Assembly (NCBI GenBank): GCA_029983435.1
Contig: JASBZN010000018.1
Span: forward strand, 1 to 14,894
DNA length: 14,894 nucleotides
From: Urinicoccus sp.
GTDB taxonomy: Bacteria > Bacillota > Clostridia > Tissierellales > Peptoniphilaceae
Direction: 5' to 3'
Under the pieces are notes generated by a model. It was not told the origin of the DNA, did no database searches, and was given only the letters and a program-made list of their open reading frames with translations. Both the position numbers and the translations under genes were made by a program. Of this stretch, positions 5,442-12,301 are shown in pieces (the first letter of the stretch is position 1; each line of letters starts with the position of its first letter).

Positions 5442-6278
5442 ATGGCAATTGATTTAGCCACTAAATATTTACCTTATGTTGATGAACAATTTACAACAGA
5501 AAGTAAAACAAGTTTAATCACAAATAAGGACTTTGATTTTACAGGGGCAAAAACTGTAAAAGTTTATAAGATTAACACAAGTCAAATGAATGATTATGAT
5601 AGAAACGGTGAAGGTAAATATCCAAATTCTAGGTATGGTGCTATTAGCAACCTTGGAGGGACAACGGAAGAATTCACATTATCACAAGACCGTTCTTTTA
5701 CCTTTGCTATTGACAAACTAGATAGAGACGAAACAGAAAAAGCCTTAAATAGTGCAAGTGCTCTAGCTAGACAGAACAGAGAAGTTATTATCCCTGAACT
5801 TGATTCTTATGTTATTAATAAGATCATTCAAGGAGCCGGTACAAATGCAACTACTAAATTAACGGCTACAAATATTTATGATGAGATATTAAAAGCAAAT
5901 AATGAACTAGATAACAATCTTGTTCCGGATGGGGATAGATATTTACTTGTTACACCGGATACCTATTTACTAATTAAAAAGAATAAAGATTTTATTATGT
6001 CTACAGATATAGGCCAAGAAATGAAGGTTAAAGGGGTTATAGCTTCTGTAGATGGCCTAACAGTTATTAAGGTATCTAAAAAGGTAGTTCCTGAAGACTT
6101 TGGGTTTTTATTGATTCACCCGTGTGCTACCGTTGCTCCTATTAAATTACAAGACTATAAAATCCATGAGGACCCTCCAGGAATTAACGGGGATCTAGTG
6201 GAAGGCCGTTATTGTTATGACGCTTTTGTACTAGATAATAAGATAAAGGCAATTTACTATAATAAAATGGGGGCTTAA
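5442..6278 (+). CDS. Major capsid protein (HK97-like fold family)
   Basis: This 278-residue protein resembles the coat proteins paired with DUF4355 scaffolds in Firmicutes prophages. The N-terminal MAIDLATKYLPYVDEQFTTES and the block GAKTVKVYKINTSQMNDYDR are typical, followed by a segment on the SLTKDRSFTF theme (here TLSQDRSFTFAIDKLDRDE), ARQNREVIIPELDSYV, and a C-terminal VEGRYCYDAFVLDNK. It is mature-size with no N-terminal delta domain, as expected when a separate scaffold is used. ATG 5442 is chosen because AAGGAAG ends seven bases before it; an in-frame GTG at 5433 lies within that site. No portal, terminase, protease or head-tail connector gene accompanies it, which is the most unusual property of the element. 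Confidence 0.85.
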   Translation: MAIDLATKYLPYVDEQFTTESKTSLITNKDFDFTGAKTVKVYKINTSQMNDYDRNGEGKYPNSRYGAISNLGGTTEEFTLSQDRSFTFAIDKLDRDETEKALNSASALARQNREVIIPELDSYVINKIIQGAGTNATTKLTATNIYDEILKANNELDNNLVPDGDRYLLVTPDTYLLIKKNKDFIMSTDIGQEMKVKGVIASVDGLTVIKVSKKVVPEDFGFLLIHPCATVAPIKLQDYKIHEDPPGINGDLVEGRYCYDAFVLDNKIKAIYYNKMGA

Positions 6279-6289
6279 TGCCCCCTTTT
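6269..6289 (+). terminator. Terminator of the capsid operon
   Basis: GGGGGC (6269-6274) pairs with GCCCCC (6280-6285) around TTAAT and is followed by TTTT. The capsid stop codon lies in the loop. The capsid operon therefore contains just two genes. Confidence 0.85.
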
Positions 6290-6347
6290 CTTGTATCCTT
6301 AATCCCCTCTTTAGGTCATGTTTTGTTAACTCATATTTTAAAAATGA

Positions 6348-6360
6348 TTGATAACATCAA
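6348..6360. promoter_or_regulatory. Palindromic candidate operator before the late cluster
   Basis: TTGAT-AAC-ATCAA is an inverted repeat lying 17 bases before the TTG start of the next gene and overlapping the expected promoter area. A -35-like TTGTTA (6323-6328) is visible, but I find no convincing -10 at normal spacing, so the promoter itself is uncertain. A non-canonical promoter would fit regulated late expression. Confidence 0.35.
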
Positions 6361-6376
6361 GTTTTGAGGTGATTTT

Positions 6377-6589
6377 TTGACAAAAAAATATAATTATAGG
6401 CTTAATACTATTAAGGGTGTTAATCGTCTTCTTCAAAGAATCATTATTGACTTAGCCAATGATGAGATAGAGGAAAGCAAGGCTAGGGCTATTGGCTACT
6501 TATGTAATATTCGATTGGTTGGATTTGAAAAAGAGGAACTTGAAGACCGGTTGTCAAGCCTTGAAAAGAGGTTCGAGAATGAGCATTAA
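6377..6589 (+). CDS. Unknown 70-residue helical protein
   Basis: The start is TTG, supported by GAGGTGA (6366-6372) at correct spacing. The protein is small and almost wholly helical (VNRLLQRIIIDLANDEIEESKARAIGYLCNIRLVGFEKEELEDRLSSLE, quoted here only as its overall pattern of LL/II/EE heptads), ending in a coiled-coil-like stretch. Similar short proteins occur near terminase or regulatory genes in Firmicutes phages, but I know no function. It heads a four-gene overlapping cluster that ends with the sigma-like factor. It is too short to be a normal terminase small subunit. Confidence 0.7.
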   Translation: MTKKYNYRLNTIKGVNRLLQRIIIDLANDEIEESKARAIGYLCNIRLVGFEKEELEDRLSSLEKRFENEH

Positions 6590-6773
6590 AAGCAGAATAA
6601 AAAGGTTAGAACAGATCAAAAGAAATGATTGTCCGATTTTACTTTTTTTTGAAAATGGTGTTTATACTAACGGAGAAGTTGAAATGGATGAAGTGCAATA
6701 TCAAAAATGGTTAAAGAGTATTCCTAAAGAAACTACAGTATTAGTAATCGAGGAAGATTATGGTGAAGATTGA
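6579..6773 (+). CDS. Unknown 64-residue acidic protein
   Basis: The ATG at 6579 is chosen over ATG 6492 because AAAGAGG (6564-6570) precedes it and the upstream extension lies entirely inside the previous gene. The gene overlaps both neighbours, a sign of translational coupling. It opens with a short basic helix (MSIKSRIKRLEQIKRN), then a beta-rich acidic part (CPILLFFENGVYTNGEVEMDE and TTVLVIEEDYGED). I recognise no domain. Co-expression with a RinA-like regulator and a sigma-like factor suggests a late control or morphogenesis role, which is inference. Confidence 0.65.
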   Translation: MSIKSRIKRLEQIKRNDCPILLFFENGVYTNGEVEMDEVQYQKWLKSIPKETTVLVIEEDYGED

Positions 6774-7026
6774 AACATTAGATCAATACCAATGGTTATT
6801 ACTTGAAAAAGATCTTCTACAACACAGAATGAAAAAATGTAATTCACAACTTGAAGAAATTGAACAATTCATTCTTTCTTGTGATGATACGTTAAAACAA
6901 ATAGTATCTATGCGATTCCTAGAGAATAGAAAATGGATTGATATATCAATGAGCCTTGGAAGTTCAAACGAGAGTTATTCAAGAAATTTATTAAATCGAT
7001 ATTTGAAAAATTACTATGGTAAATAA
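6760..7026 (+). CDS. RinA/DUF1492-like late transcription regulator
   Basis: This 88-residue protein has an N-terminal coiled coil (LLLEKDLLQHRMKKCNSQLEEIEQFI) and a C-terminal sigma-region-4-like helix-turn-helix (DTLKQIVSMRFLENRKWIDISMSLG). The theme of MRFLENRKWIDIS followed by a Gly and a basic C-terminal helix is that of the RinA/ArpU/DUF1492 regulators, which switch on packaging and structural operons in Gram-positive phages. GAGG precedes the ATG by six bases. It overlaps the preceding gene by 14 bases and the next by 11. A plausible target is the capsid promoter at 4846-4875 or helper-phage late genes; this is not shown. Confidence 0.7.
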   Translation: MVKIETLDQYQWLLLEKDLLQHRMKKCNSQLEEIEQFILSCDDTLKQIVSMRFLENRKWIDISMSLGSSNESYSRNLLNRYLKNYYGK

Positions 7027-7774
7027 TGAAAAACTATTTGAAGAATATGCCAAAAATAAGCAAAATACTGAAATCAGGAATGAAATCGTCCTAAACAATA
7101 TGGGGTTAGTTCCCTATACAATAAATAGGTATAATCTTTATATCGAGGGTATTCATGACTATGAAGAAATGTTACAAGATGGCTATATAGCTTTAATAAA
7201 TGCTATTGAGACCTTTGACCCTAGCCTTGGATTTAAGTTCTCAACCTATGCCATTAAATGTATTTTAGCTTTAACGAGTAAACGGCTTGAGTATCATAAA
7301 GATTTGTCTTTAGACGCTCCATTGAAATCAAGTGATGAGGAAGATACTTTTTTAATTGATACCATTGAAGATGACAAGATTAACATTGAATGGGAGATTG
7401 TAGATCAACAGTTCTATTCTAGTGTACGTAAAAACCTATCTCTTAGCCTGGATACCTTAGAACTAAATGTAATAAAAGCCTTTTATGGTATAGGCCAGGA
7501 AATGAAAAATTATGAGCAGATCTCCAGTACATTTAATCTAGATATTAAAACTATTCGAAATATCAAAAATAAGGCAGAAAGTAAAATAAGAAATACTAAA
7601 TACTTTAGAATGTTATATTTAGAGAGAAATCCAATATCCTATTATCCATCCTTCCATTTTGAGAATGAAAAAACAGGCCCCACAAATAAAATAGTTTCAC
7701 CAGTTAAAAACATAACATTAAAAAAGCTTCAGCAGGAAAGAAGTCTTTTTATTAAAACTTTAAAAACACTTTAA
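7016..7774 (+). CDS. Stand-alone sigma-70-like factor
   Basis: This 252-residue protein has clear sigma region 2 at about 24-90: YEEMLQDGYIALINAIETFD followed by GFKFSTYAIKCI, the core-RNA-polymerase-binding and -10-melting signature. A region-4-like domain at about 141-192 (TLELNVIKAFYGIG, YEQISSTFNLDIKTIRNIKNKAESKIR) should contact the -35 box. Region 1.1 and a normal region 3 are missing. A basic tail of about 50 residues (SPVKNITLKKLQQERS) is extra. The start overlaps the RinA-like gene and lacks a good ribosome-binding site, so it is probably made by coupling. It is likely to redirect RNA polymerase to element or helper promoters. A sigma factor in an element this small is notable. Confidence 0.8.
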   Translation: MVNNEKLFEEYAKNKQNTEIRNEIVLNNMGLVPYTINRYNLYIEGIHDYEEMLQDGYIALINAIETFDPSLGFKFSTYAIKCILALTSKRLEYHKDLSLDAPLKSSDEEDTFLIDTIEDDKINIEWEIVDQQFYSSVRKNLSLSLDTLELNVIKAFYGIGQEMKNYEQISSTFNLDIKTIRNIKNKAESKIRNTKYFRMLYLERNPISYYPSFHFENEKTGPTNKIVSPVKNITLKKLQQERSLFIKTLKTL

Positions 7775-7776
7775 AA

Positions 7777-7816
7777 GGACGAGTAAAGTATAACCTTTCT
7801 AAACTCGTCCTTTTTT
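7777..7816. terminator. Terminator closing the element, possibly bidirectional
   Basis: GGACGAGT (7777-7784) pairs perfectly with ACTCGTCC (7803-7810), followed by TTTTTT (7811-7816). Four A residues precede the stem, so it could also stop guaA transcripts entering from the right. Confidence 0.85.
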
Positions 7817-7835
7817 GTTACGTTTTTGTTACGCT
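7815..7835. repeat. Putative integrase arm site, right copy
   Basis: This is a direct copy of 214-234 with one mismatch, again TTGTTACG, a variable base and TTTTGTTACGCT. It lies about 50 bases inside the guaA-side core repeat. The left copy lies about 100 bases inside the other core, so both would flank the core in the circular form. Confidence 0.6.
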
Positions 7836-7860
7836 TATATTTTTAAATATTGTAAAATAC

Positions 7861-7874
7861 AGGCTTTCAAGCCT
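7861..7874 (-). terminator. Weak hairpin after guaA
   Basis: AGGCT (7861-7865) pairs with AGCCT (7870-7874) around four bases, directly after the guaA stop. On the minus strand only a broken U-rich stretch follows. It may be a weak guaA terminator brought by the element. The stronger hairpin at 7777-7816 lies further on. Confidence 0.35.
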
Positions 7875-7881
7875 TTATCTC

Positions 7882-7895
7882 TTATTCCCATTCAA
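7882..7895. other. attR: guaA 3' end serving as integration core
   Basis: The last codons and stop of guaA form this core, matching 101-114 at 13 of 14 bases. The guaA frame is intact across the junction, so integration here does not destroy the gene. The Glu-Trp-Glu terminus is nearly invariant in GuaA, which explains why this site is used by islands across many bacteria. Confidence 0.75.
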
Positions 7896-9408
7896 TAGTA
7901 GCTGGGGGTTTACTTGTAATATCGTAGACAATCCGATTAATATGGTCCACTTCTCCTACAATGCGGCTGGATACTTTTTCCAGAACGTCATAGGGGATTT
8001 TTGACCAGTCGGCAGTCATAAAGTCGGTGGTTTCTACAGCTCTTAGGGCCAAGGTGTAGTCGTAAGTTCGGTAGTCTCCCATAACACCGACGGTTCGGTT
8101 GCTGGTTAAAACGGCGAAATATTGGTTAATGGTCTTGTCCAGACCAGCCTTGGCAATTTCTTCTCGGTAAATGGCATCGGCGTCTCTTAAAATGTCTAAT
8201 TTTTCTTTGGTAATTTCGCCCATAACTCGGATACCTAGCCCAGGTCCAGGGAAGGGTTGCCGCCAAACGAGGTAGTCGGCTAGGCCTAATTCTTCTCCTA
8301 AGGCTCTTACTTCATCTTTGAAGAGTTGGCGTAGAGGTTCTACCAGGCCTTTAAAGTCAACAACTTCTGGCAGTCCTCCTACATTGTGGTGGGATTTAAT
8401 AACAGCAGCATCGCCAGCTCCCGATTCAATAATATCTGGATAGATGGTCCCTTGGGCCAAGTAGTCCACAGACCCTATTTTTCGCCCTTCTTCTTCAAAG
8501 ACGCGGATAAACTCTTCACCAATAATCTTTCGTTTCTTTTCTGGATCGGTAACGCCTTTTAATCGCTCTAAAAACCTATCTTCAGCATTGATACGGATGA
8601 AGTGCAGATCAGTGTCTTTAAAGGCTGCTTCTACTTCATCTCCTTCATTTTTCCGCATGAGTCCATGGTCGACAAAGATGCAGGTCAATTGGTCTCCAAT
8701 GGCTTTTTCTAAAAGTTTTGCACAAACGGAAGAATCTACTCCACCCGATAGGGCCAAAAGAACTTGCCCATCTCCTACTTGGTCTTGAATGGCTTTAATG
8801 GCAGTTTTTGCGTATTGTTCCATGGTCCATTTGCCTTCTAAACCACAAATGTCGTAAAGGAAATTCTTCAAAATGTCTTGGCCTTTTTCTGTATGGTTGA
8901 CTTCTGGATGGAATTGAACACCGTAGAGATGTTTTTCCTCATTAGCCATGGCTGTATTGGGTGTAGATTGTGTCTTTGCAATAGTTTTAAAGCCTTGAGG
9001 CACTTGTGTAACTTGGTCTTGGTGACTCATCCAGCTAATAGAGTCTGGAATGTTTTTAAAGAGTCTCGCCTCTGAGTCAAAGTTAGTTGGGGTTTTCCCA
9101 AATTCTCGATTGTCGGACCGGCCTACTTGGCCTCCTAAATCCACAGCCATTCTTTGCATCCCATAGCAAAGGCCTAAAATTGGCACGCCTAGGTCATAAA
9201 TTTTCTTGTCTATTTTTGGTGCATCGTCAACATAAACGCTGTTGGGTCCACCAGTAAAAATAATTCCCTTGGGTTGGTGGTTTTCTAAATACTCATCTAC
9301 TTTTTTATAGGGGATGACTTCACAGTAAACGTGTAAATCACGCACACGTCTTGCAATTAATTGGTTGTATTGTCCCCCAAAATCAATAATCATCACTTCT
9401 TGTTCCAT
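7882..9408 (-). CDS. guaA: GMP synthase (glutamine-hydrolysing)
   Basis: The enzyme converts XMP, ATP and glutamine to GMP, the last step of guanine nucleotide synthesis. It is 508 residues, the usual length. The N-terminal class I glutamine amidotransferase has nucleophile Cys81 in GLCYGMQ, with His167 and Glu169 in FHPEV completing the triad. The ATP pyrophosphatase has the P-loop SGGVDS at 221-226. The C-terminal dimerisation domain has FPGPGLGIRV and ends in the family signature KPPATIEWE. The start has GGAGGG six bases upstream. The leader is too short for a guanine riboswitch. Its final codons form the integration core of the mobile element; the reading frame is intact. Confidence 0.98.
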   Translation of the reverse strand: MEQEVMIIDFGGQYNQLIARRVRDLHVYCEVIPYKKVDEYLENHQPKGIIFTGGPNSVYVDDAPKIDKKIYDLGVPILGLCYGMQRMAVDLGGQVGRSDNREFGKTPTNFDSEARLFKNIPDSISWMSHQDQVTQVPQGFKTIAKTQSTPNTAMANEEKHLYGVQFHPEVNHTEKGQDILKNFLYDICGLEGKWTMEQYAKTAIKAIQDQVGDGQVLLALSGGVDSSVCAKLLEKAIGDQLTCIFVDHGLMRKNEGDEVEAAFKDTDLHFIRINAEDRFLERLKGVTDPEKKRKIIGEEFIRVFEEEGRKIGSVDYLAQGTIYPDIIESGAGDAAVIKSHHNVGGLPEVVDFKGLVEPLRQLFKDEVRALGEELGLADYLVWRQPFPGPGLGIRVMGEITKEKLDILRDADAIYREEIAKAGLDKTINQYFAVLTSNRTVGVMGDYRTYDYTLALRAVETTDFMTADWSKIPYDVLEKVSSRIVGEVDHINRIVYDITSKPPATIEWE

Positions 9409-9428
9409 TGGATACCCTCCTTGCTTCT

Positions 9429-9434
9429 ATTATA
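9429..9434 (-). promoter_or_regulatory. Possible guaA -10 box
   Basis: A perfect TATAAT on the minus strand lies at the 9429-9434 position, within and just after the end of the upstream transporter gene. No good -35 is seen at 17 bp, and the predicted start would leave a leader of only about 14 bases. Read-through from the transporter promoter may also supply guaA. Confidence 0.35.
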
Positions 9435-9435
9435 C

Positions 9436-10371
9436 TTAATTTTTTCTTTTCTTACTAGATGGGTTTGGGCTTTTATCTTGAAAATAGTGAAGACCCCAAA
9501 CGCCTAAAAGGGTCAGACCCATGGCTAGCCCATGTCTTGGAGTAAAGACTTCGTTTAAAAAAATGCTTCCAGCTAGGCTGGTAATTATAGGGGTTAAATT
9601 ATTTAAAATGGCTACCTTGGTAGCATCTAGATAGGTCAAGGCGTAATTATTTAAAAGGGATGTAAAGTAAGAGGACAAAATCCCCAAATACAAAAGGCTC
9701 ATTGCAATTTTTGGATCTTTCCAAAGACGAAAGCTCTGGATAAAGGATAGGATCCCTTGCTTCCAAAAAATAAGAATAAGAAAGCAAATTCCTCCGGCTA
9801 AAAGTACTACTGTTGTGATTTCTAAGTAGCTATACTCTCGGCTTAATTTTCTCACCAAAATCAGGTAAATGGACATGGAAAGGGCAGAAAAAAGAAGAAG
9901 GATGGTGCCCTTGATACTAAAGTTACTGTTTTGGCTATTCAGTGTTGTTAAAATGAAAAGTCCTAGACTGGCTAGTCCAATCATGACAGCTTGCTTCCAG
10001 TTGACTTTTTCCCTTAAAAAAATGCGGGCCAAAATTACGGTAAAGATAGGGGCAATGGCAGTAATGACTCCCGCTTCTGAAGCCTTGGCAAAGACCATGG
10101 CATAGGTTTGAAGGGCGAAAAAACCAATGGGGTAAAAAAGGGCCAGGGGAAGGATTTTTAATACTCGCTGCCAGCTTAGGGTCTTGGGGCCTTTTCCCAA
10201 TAAAACTAAGAGACCAATATAGGCTGCCGCCAAGGTAAAGCGTTGGGCTAAAAGTTCCAGAGGATTTAAGGCTCCCAGGGCTAGTTTTACAAAAATAAGG
10301 GAAAGTCCAATAATGGCCACCTGGCAGAGGGCTGCTTCATAAGCTCTTTTCTTTACATTTTTTTCGTCCAT
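9436..10371 (-). CDS. EamA-family (DMT) membrane transporter
   Basis: This 311-residue protein is two homologous halves of about five hydrophobic helices each, the ten-helix drug/metabolite transporter fold. The first half ends with SEAGVITAIAPIFTVILARIFLREKVNWKQ; the second repeats the theme as DATKVAILNNLTPIITSLAGSIFLNEVF, the EamA signature. Families of this type export amino acids, nucleosides or other metabolites; the substrate cannot be told from sequence. The C-terminus is short and basic (KSPNPSSKKRKN). I chose ATG 10371 because GAGGTG (10378-10383) precedes it by six bases; the in-frame GTG at 10380 overlaps that site. It has its own promoter and lies 27 bases before guaA, so read-through is likely. 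Confidence 0.88.
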   Translation of the reverse strand: MDEKNVKKRAYEAALCQVAIIGLSLIFVKLALGALNPLELLAQRFTLAAAYIGLLVLLGKGPKTLSWQRVLKILPLALFYPIGFFALQTYAMVFAKASEAGVITAIAPIFTVILARIFLREKVNWKQAVMIGLASLGLFILTTLNSQNSNFSIKGTILLLFSALSMSIYLILVRKLSREYSYLEITTVVLLAGGICFLILIFWKQGILSFIQSFRLWKDPKIAMSLLYLGILSSYFTSLLNNYALTYLDATKVAILNNLTPIITSLAGSIFLNEVFTPRHGLAMGLTLLGVWGLHYFQDKSPNPSSKKRKN

Positions 10372-10391
10372 TTCCACCACCTCTTTCCTTT

Positions 10392-10420
10392 ATTATAATG
10401 AAGGTTTTCACTTTTTACAA
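10392..10420 (-). promoter_or_regulatory. Promoter of the EamA transporter gene
   Basis: On the minus strand, -35 TTGTAA (10415-10420) and perfect -10 TATAAT (10392-10397) are separated by 17 bp. It lies directly after the herA terminator and before the transporter start. Confidence 0.75.
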
Positions 10421-10433
10421 AGATTTTACCCAT

Positions 10434-10460
10434 AAAAAAAGTGGCCCGAAGGTCACTTTT
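10434..10460 (-). terminator. Strong terminator of the trmN6-rsmI-nurA-herA operon
   Basis: On the minus strand a 10-bp stem (10451-10460 with 10437-10446, one G-U pair) is capped by a UUCG-type tetraloop and followed by seven U residues. The herA stop codon falls inside the stem. Confidence 0.9.
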
Positions 10461-12294
10461 CATCTTCTTTTGGTAAAGTGTATTCTACATTGGATAGAAA
10501 ATCTTCTTTTTTATCCACCAAGCCCTCTTGGGCCATTTGTTTTAGAGACTCTTTAAGGTCTCCATAGCTAATTTCAATTCCTGCCTTGGATAGGCCAGTA
10601 ATTACGGTAATAAAGTTAGAGTCCTTTACAGGGAAATAGGGCTTTAGTTCCCGAAGAAGGTCTGAAAACTTTTCTTTTTTCTGGTTCACCAGCTCATCAA
10701 AGGGATTTTCGCTATGGGGAGAGGTGGTTTCCGCCGCCCGAACTCGAGCAAAGGTAGTCCGCCCCATTTGCGAAGCGGAAATAAAGACATCCCCTGTGCG
10801 CAAATACGGAAGACGATGGGCTTCTTCTCCTGTTAAATCCGTTTCTTCCCGGATGGTATCAATATCCGATGCCCGAACAGTCCGGAAGATAAACTTGGTG
10901 TTTAATTGGGCCGTAATGGTTTCATCTAAAAGAGTGGGCCGTTGGGTTGCCATAACTAAGAAGACACCATACTTTCTCCCCTCTTGGGCAATTTCCTTTA
11001 AGGCTGATTTTGTAGGAGATTCTAAGCCCTTTGGCGCAAAGTTATGGGCTTCATCGTTGACAATAAAGAAGGGAGGAAAATAAGTTGTGGGAATCCCCCT
11101 TAGTTTTTCATCCCGGTAAGTCCGTCGTTTGTTGTAAAGAGTTCGCACTAAATAGGTAGAAAACATTTGAAGGGTCCGCATGCTCCCTTGTATCACCACC
11201 AATTTCCCCTGAATAAGGTTTTGACTTACTGGGAGGATGTCCTTGTTAAAAAGCCCTTCTCTTTCCAGGTTGGCCGTTCTCCAGGCAATTCCTCGAACAG
11301 ATTCCAAGGGAAGGTTTTGTCCCATTTCGTTAAAAATTTTCAGCTTTCTTTCCATAAGCTTTTGTTGGTCTGGAGCTGCATATTGGATTTCTGCACTGTA
11401 TTTTTTCTCTCCACCCTTATCGCCTACTTCTACAATCCCGTTGACCCGTTCCAGGAAGGTGACTAAATTGTTCCCCTTCCGAAAGATGGTGGCAACTACA
11501 TTTTTCATGGAATCAGTAAGAGGAGAAACTGCCCCTAACAGATGGCTAATATCCCCAATGCTTAGCTGCTCAAACTTAATCCCTACGTCTTCTCCAATTT
11601 GGAGCTTAACAAATTGGTCCTGGTAGCTTTTTGCGTACTTTCCCCCAGCAGGGTCTTTAAAGTCCATTTCATAGTGGGGGTCCAAAACCACTGTAGGAAG
11701 TTGTTTTTTCATCATCTCTTCTAAAAGTACCCGCAAGCCGAAACTCTTTCCAGATCCAGACCCACCAAAAATCCCAATATGGGGATATTGGTGCATGGCA
11801 CGAATATCCAAGATATAGGGCAGGTCCTTTTGGTCTTGTAGACTCCCTTCTAGGGTTTGAAAGAGGTCCTTAAAATCATCTGTGGCCTGGCTATAAATAT
11901 CGTCTGTATTTCGAATACTACCTAGGGTCAACCCCCGGTCTGGTACCGTAGCTAGTAAAACATCTTCCACTTCTTTAAAGTGAGGAGGCCGAGCCATGGA
12001 CCCTGTTAAGACAGGATAAGTGGCTTCTTGAAAGAGTCGGGCTTTGGCAATATAGATGGTTTCATCATCTACGTCATACCCCATGGCCTTGAGACTATCC
12101 AGAACCCCAGCATCTACAAAGTCCCCGCCAATATCCAAAGGGATAAAGCGGTTAAAGGTCTTGGTTTCTACTACTTCTGCCAAGAGATTGCCCATTTTTT
12201 CATCTTCAATAATCAAGAGTTCATTAATTCGAAAATTTCGATCTTTACTTCCAATGGTTACTTCTTGCTGTGTTGTGATTCCTACTACTTGCAT
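10453..12294 (-). CDS. herA: HerA-like hexameric DNA translocase ATPase
   Basis: This FtsK/HerA-superfamily motor is expected to form a hexamer and drive duplex DNA through the partner NurA nuclease. From ATG 12294 it is 613 residues. An N-terminal beta-rich HAS-barrel-like domain (1-100) starts MQVVGITTQQEVTIGS. Walker A GGSGSGKS is at 177-184, Walker B FFIVNDEAHNF at 409-419 and the ATQRP sensor segment at 449-453, with a conserved NTKFIFRTV stretch after it. The C-terminal extension is acidic. ATG 12294 has GAGGGGAAA just upstream; the longer frame starting at 12372 lies within nurA and lacks a site. The gap to nurA is seven bases. A defence role as in HerA-nuclease systems cannot be excluded, but the setting looks like housekeeping. 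Confidence 0.88.
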   Translation of the reverse strand: MQVVGITTQQEVTIGSKDRNFRINELLIIEDEKMGNLLAEVVETKTFNRFIPLDIGGDFVDAGVLDSLKAMGYDVDDETIYIAKARLFQEATYPVLTGSMARPPHFKEVEDVLLATVPDRGLTLGSIRNTDDIYSQATDDFKDLFQTLEGSLQDQKDLPYILDIRAMHQYPHIGIFGGSGSGKSFGLRVLLEEMMKKQLPTVVLDPHYEMDFKDPAGGKYAKSYQDQFVKLQIGEDVGIKFEQLSIGDISHLLGAVSPLTDSMKNVVATIFRKGNNLVTFLERVNGIVEVGDKGGEKKYSAEIQYAAPDQQKLMERKLKIFNEMGQNLPLESVRGIAWRTANLEREGLFNKDILPVSQNLIQGKLVVIQGSMRTLQMFSTYLVRTLYNKRRTYRDEKLRGIPTTYFPPFFIVNDEAHNFAPKGLESPTKSALKEIAQEGRKYGVFLVMATQRPTLLDETITAQLNTKFIFRTVRASDIDTIREETDLTGEEAHRLPYLRTGDVFISASQMGRTTFARVRAAETTSPHSENPFDELVNQKKEKFSDLLRELKPYFPVKDSNFITVITGLSKAGIEISYGDLKESLKQMAQEGLVDKKEDFLSNVEYTLPKEDEK

Positions 12295-12301
12295 TTTCCC
12301 C

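Larger units (their letters stand above)
101..7895. mobile_element. Satellite-like integrated element in the 3' end of guaA
   Basis: The element is bounded by direct copies of the guaA terminus (101-114 and 7882-7895). It contains an integrase, divergent phage-type repressor and Cro genes, an excisionase-like gene, initiator plus helicase loader with an embedded origin, scaffold and major capsid genes, and a late regulatory cluster with a sigma-like factor. I find no terminase, portal, protease, tail or lysis gene. At about 7.8 kb it is far below the size of a complete tailed phage but normal for a phage-inducible chromosomal island. Classification as a capsid-encoding satellite is inference; a remnant prophage is the alternative. 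The compact operons, intact reading frames and intact ends argue against random decay. Confidence 0.8.

Noticed and set aside
6377..6589. 70-residue protein considered as a terminase small subunit
   Set aside because: It is well below the usual length, has no clear N-terminal HTH and no neighbouring large subunit.
9409..9435. Guanine riboswitch upstream of guaA
   Set aside because: Only 27 bases separate the transporter stop from the guaA start, too short for a purine aptamer.
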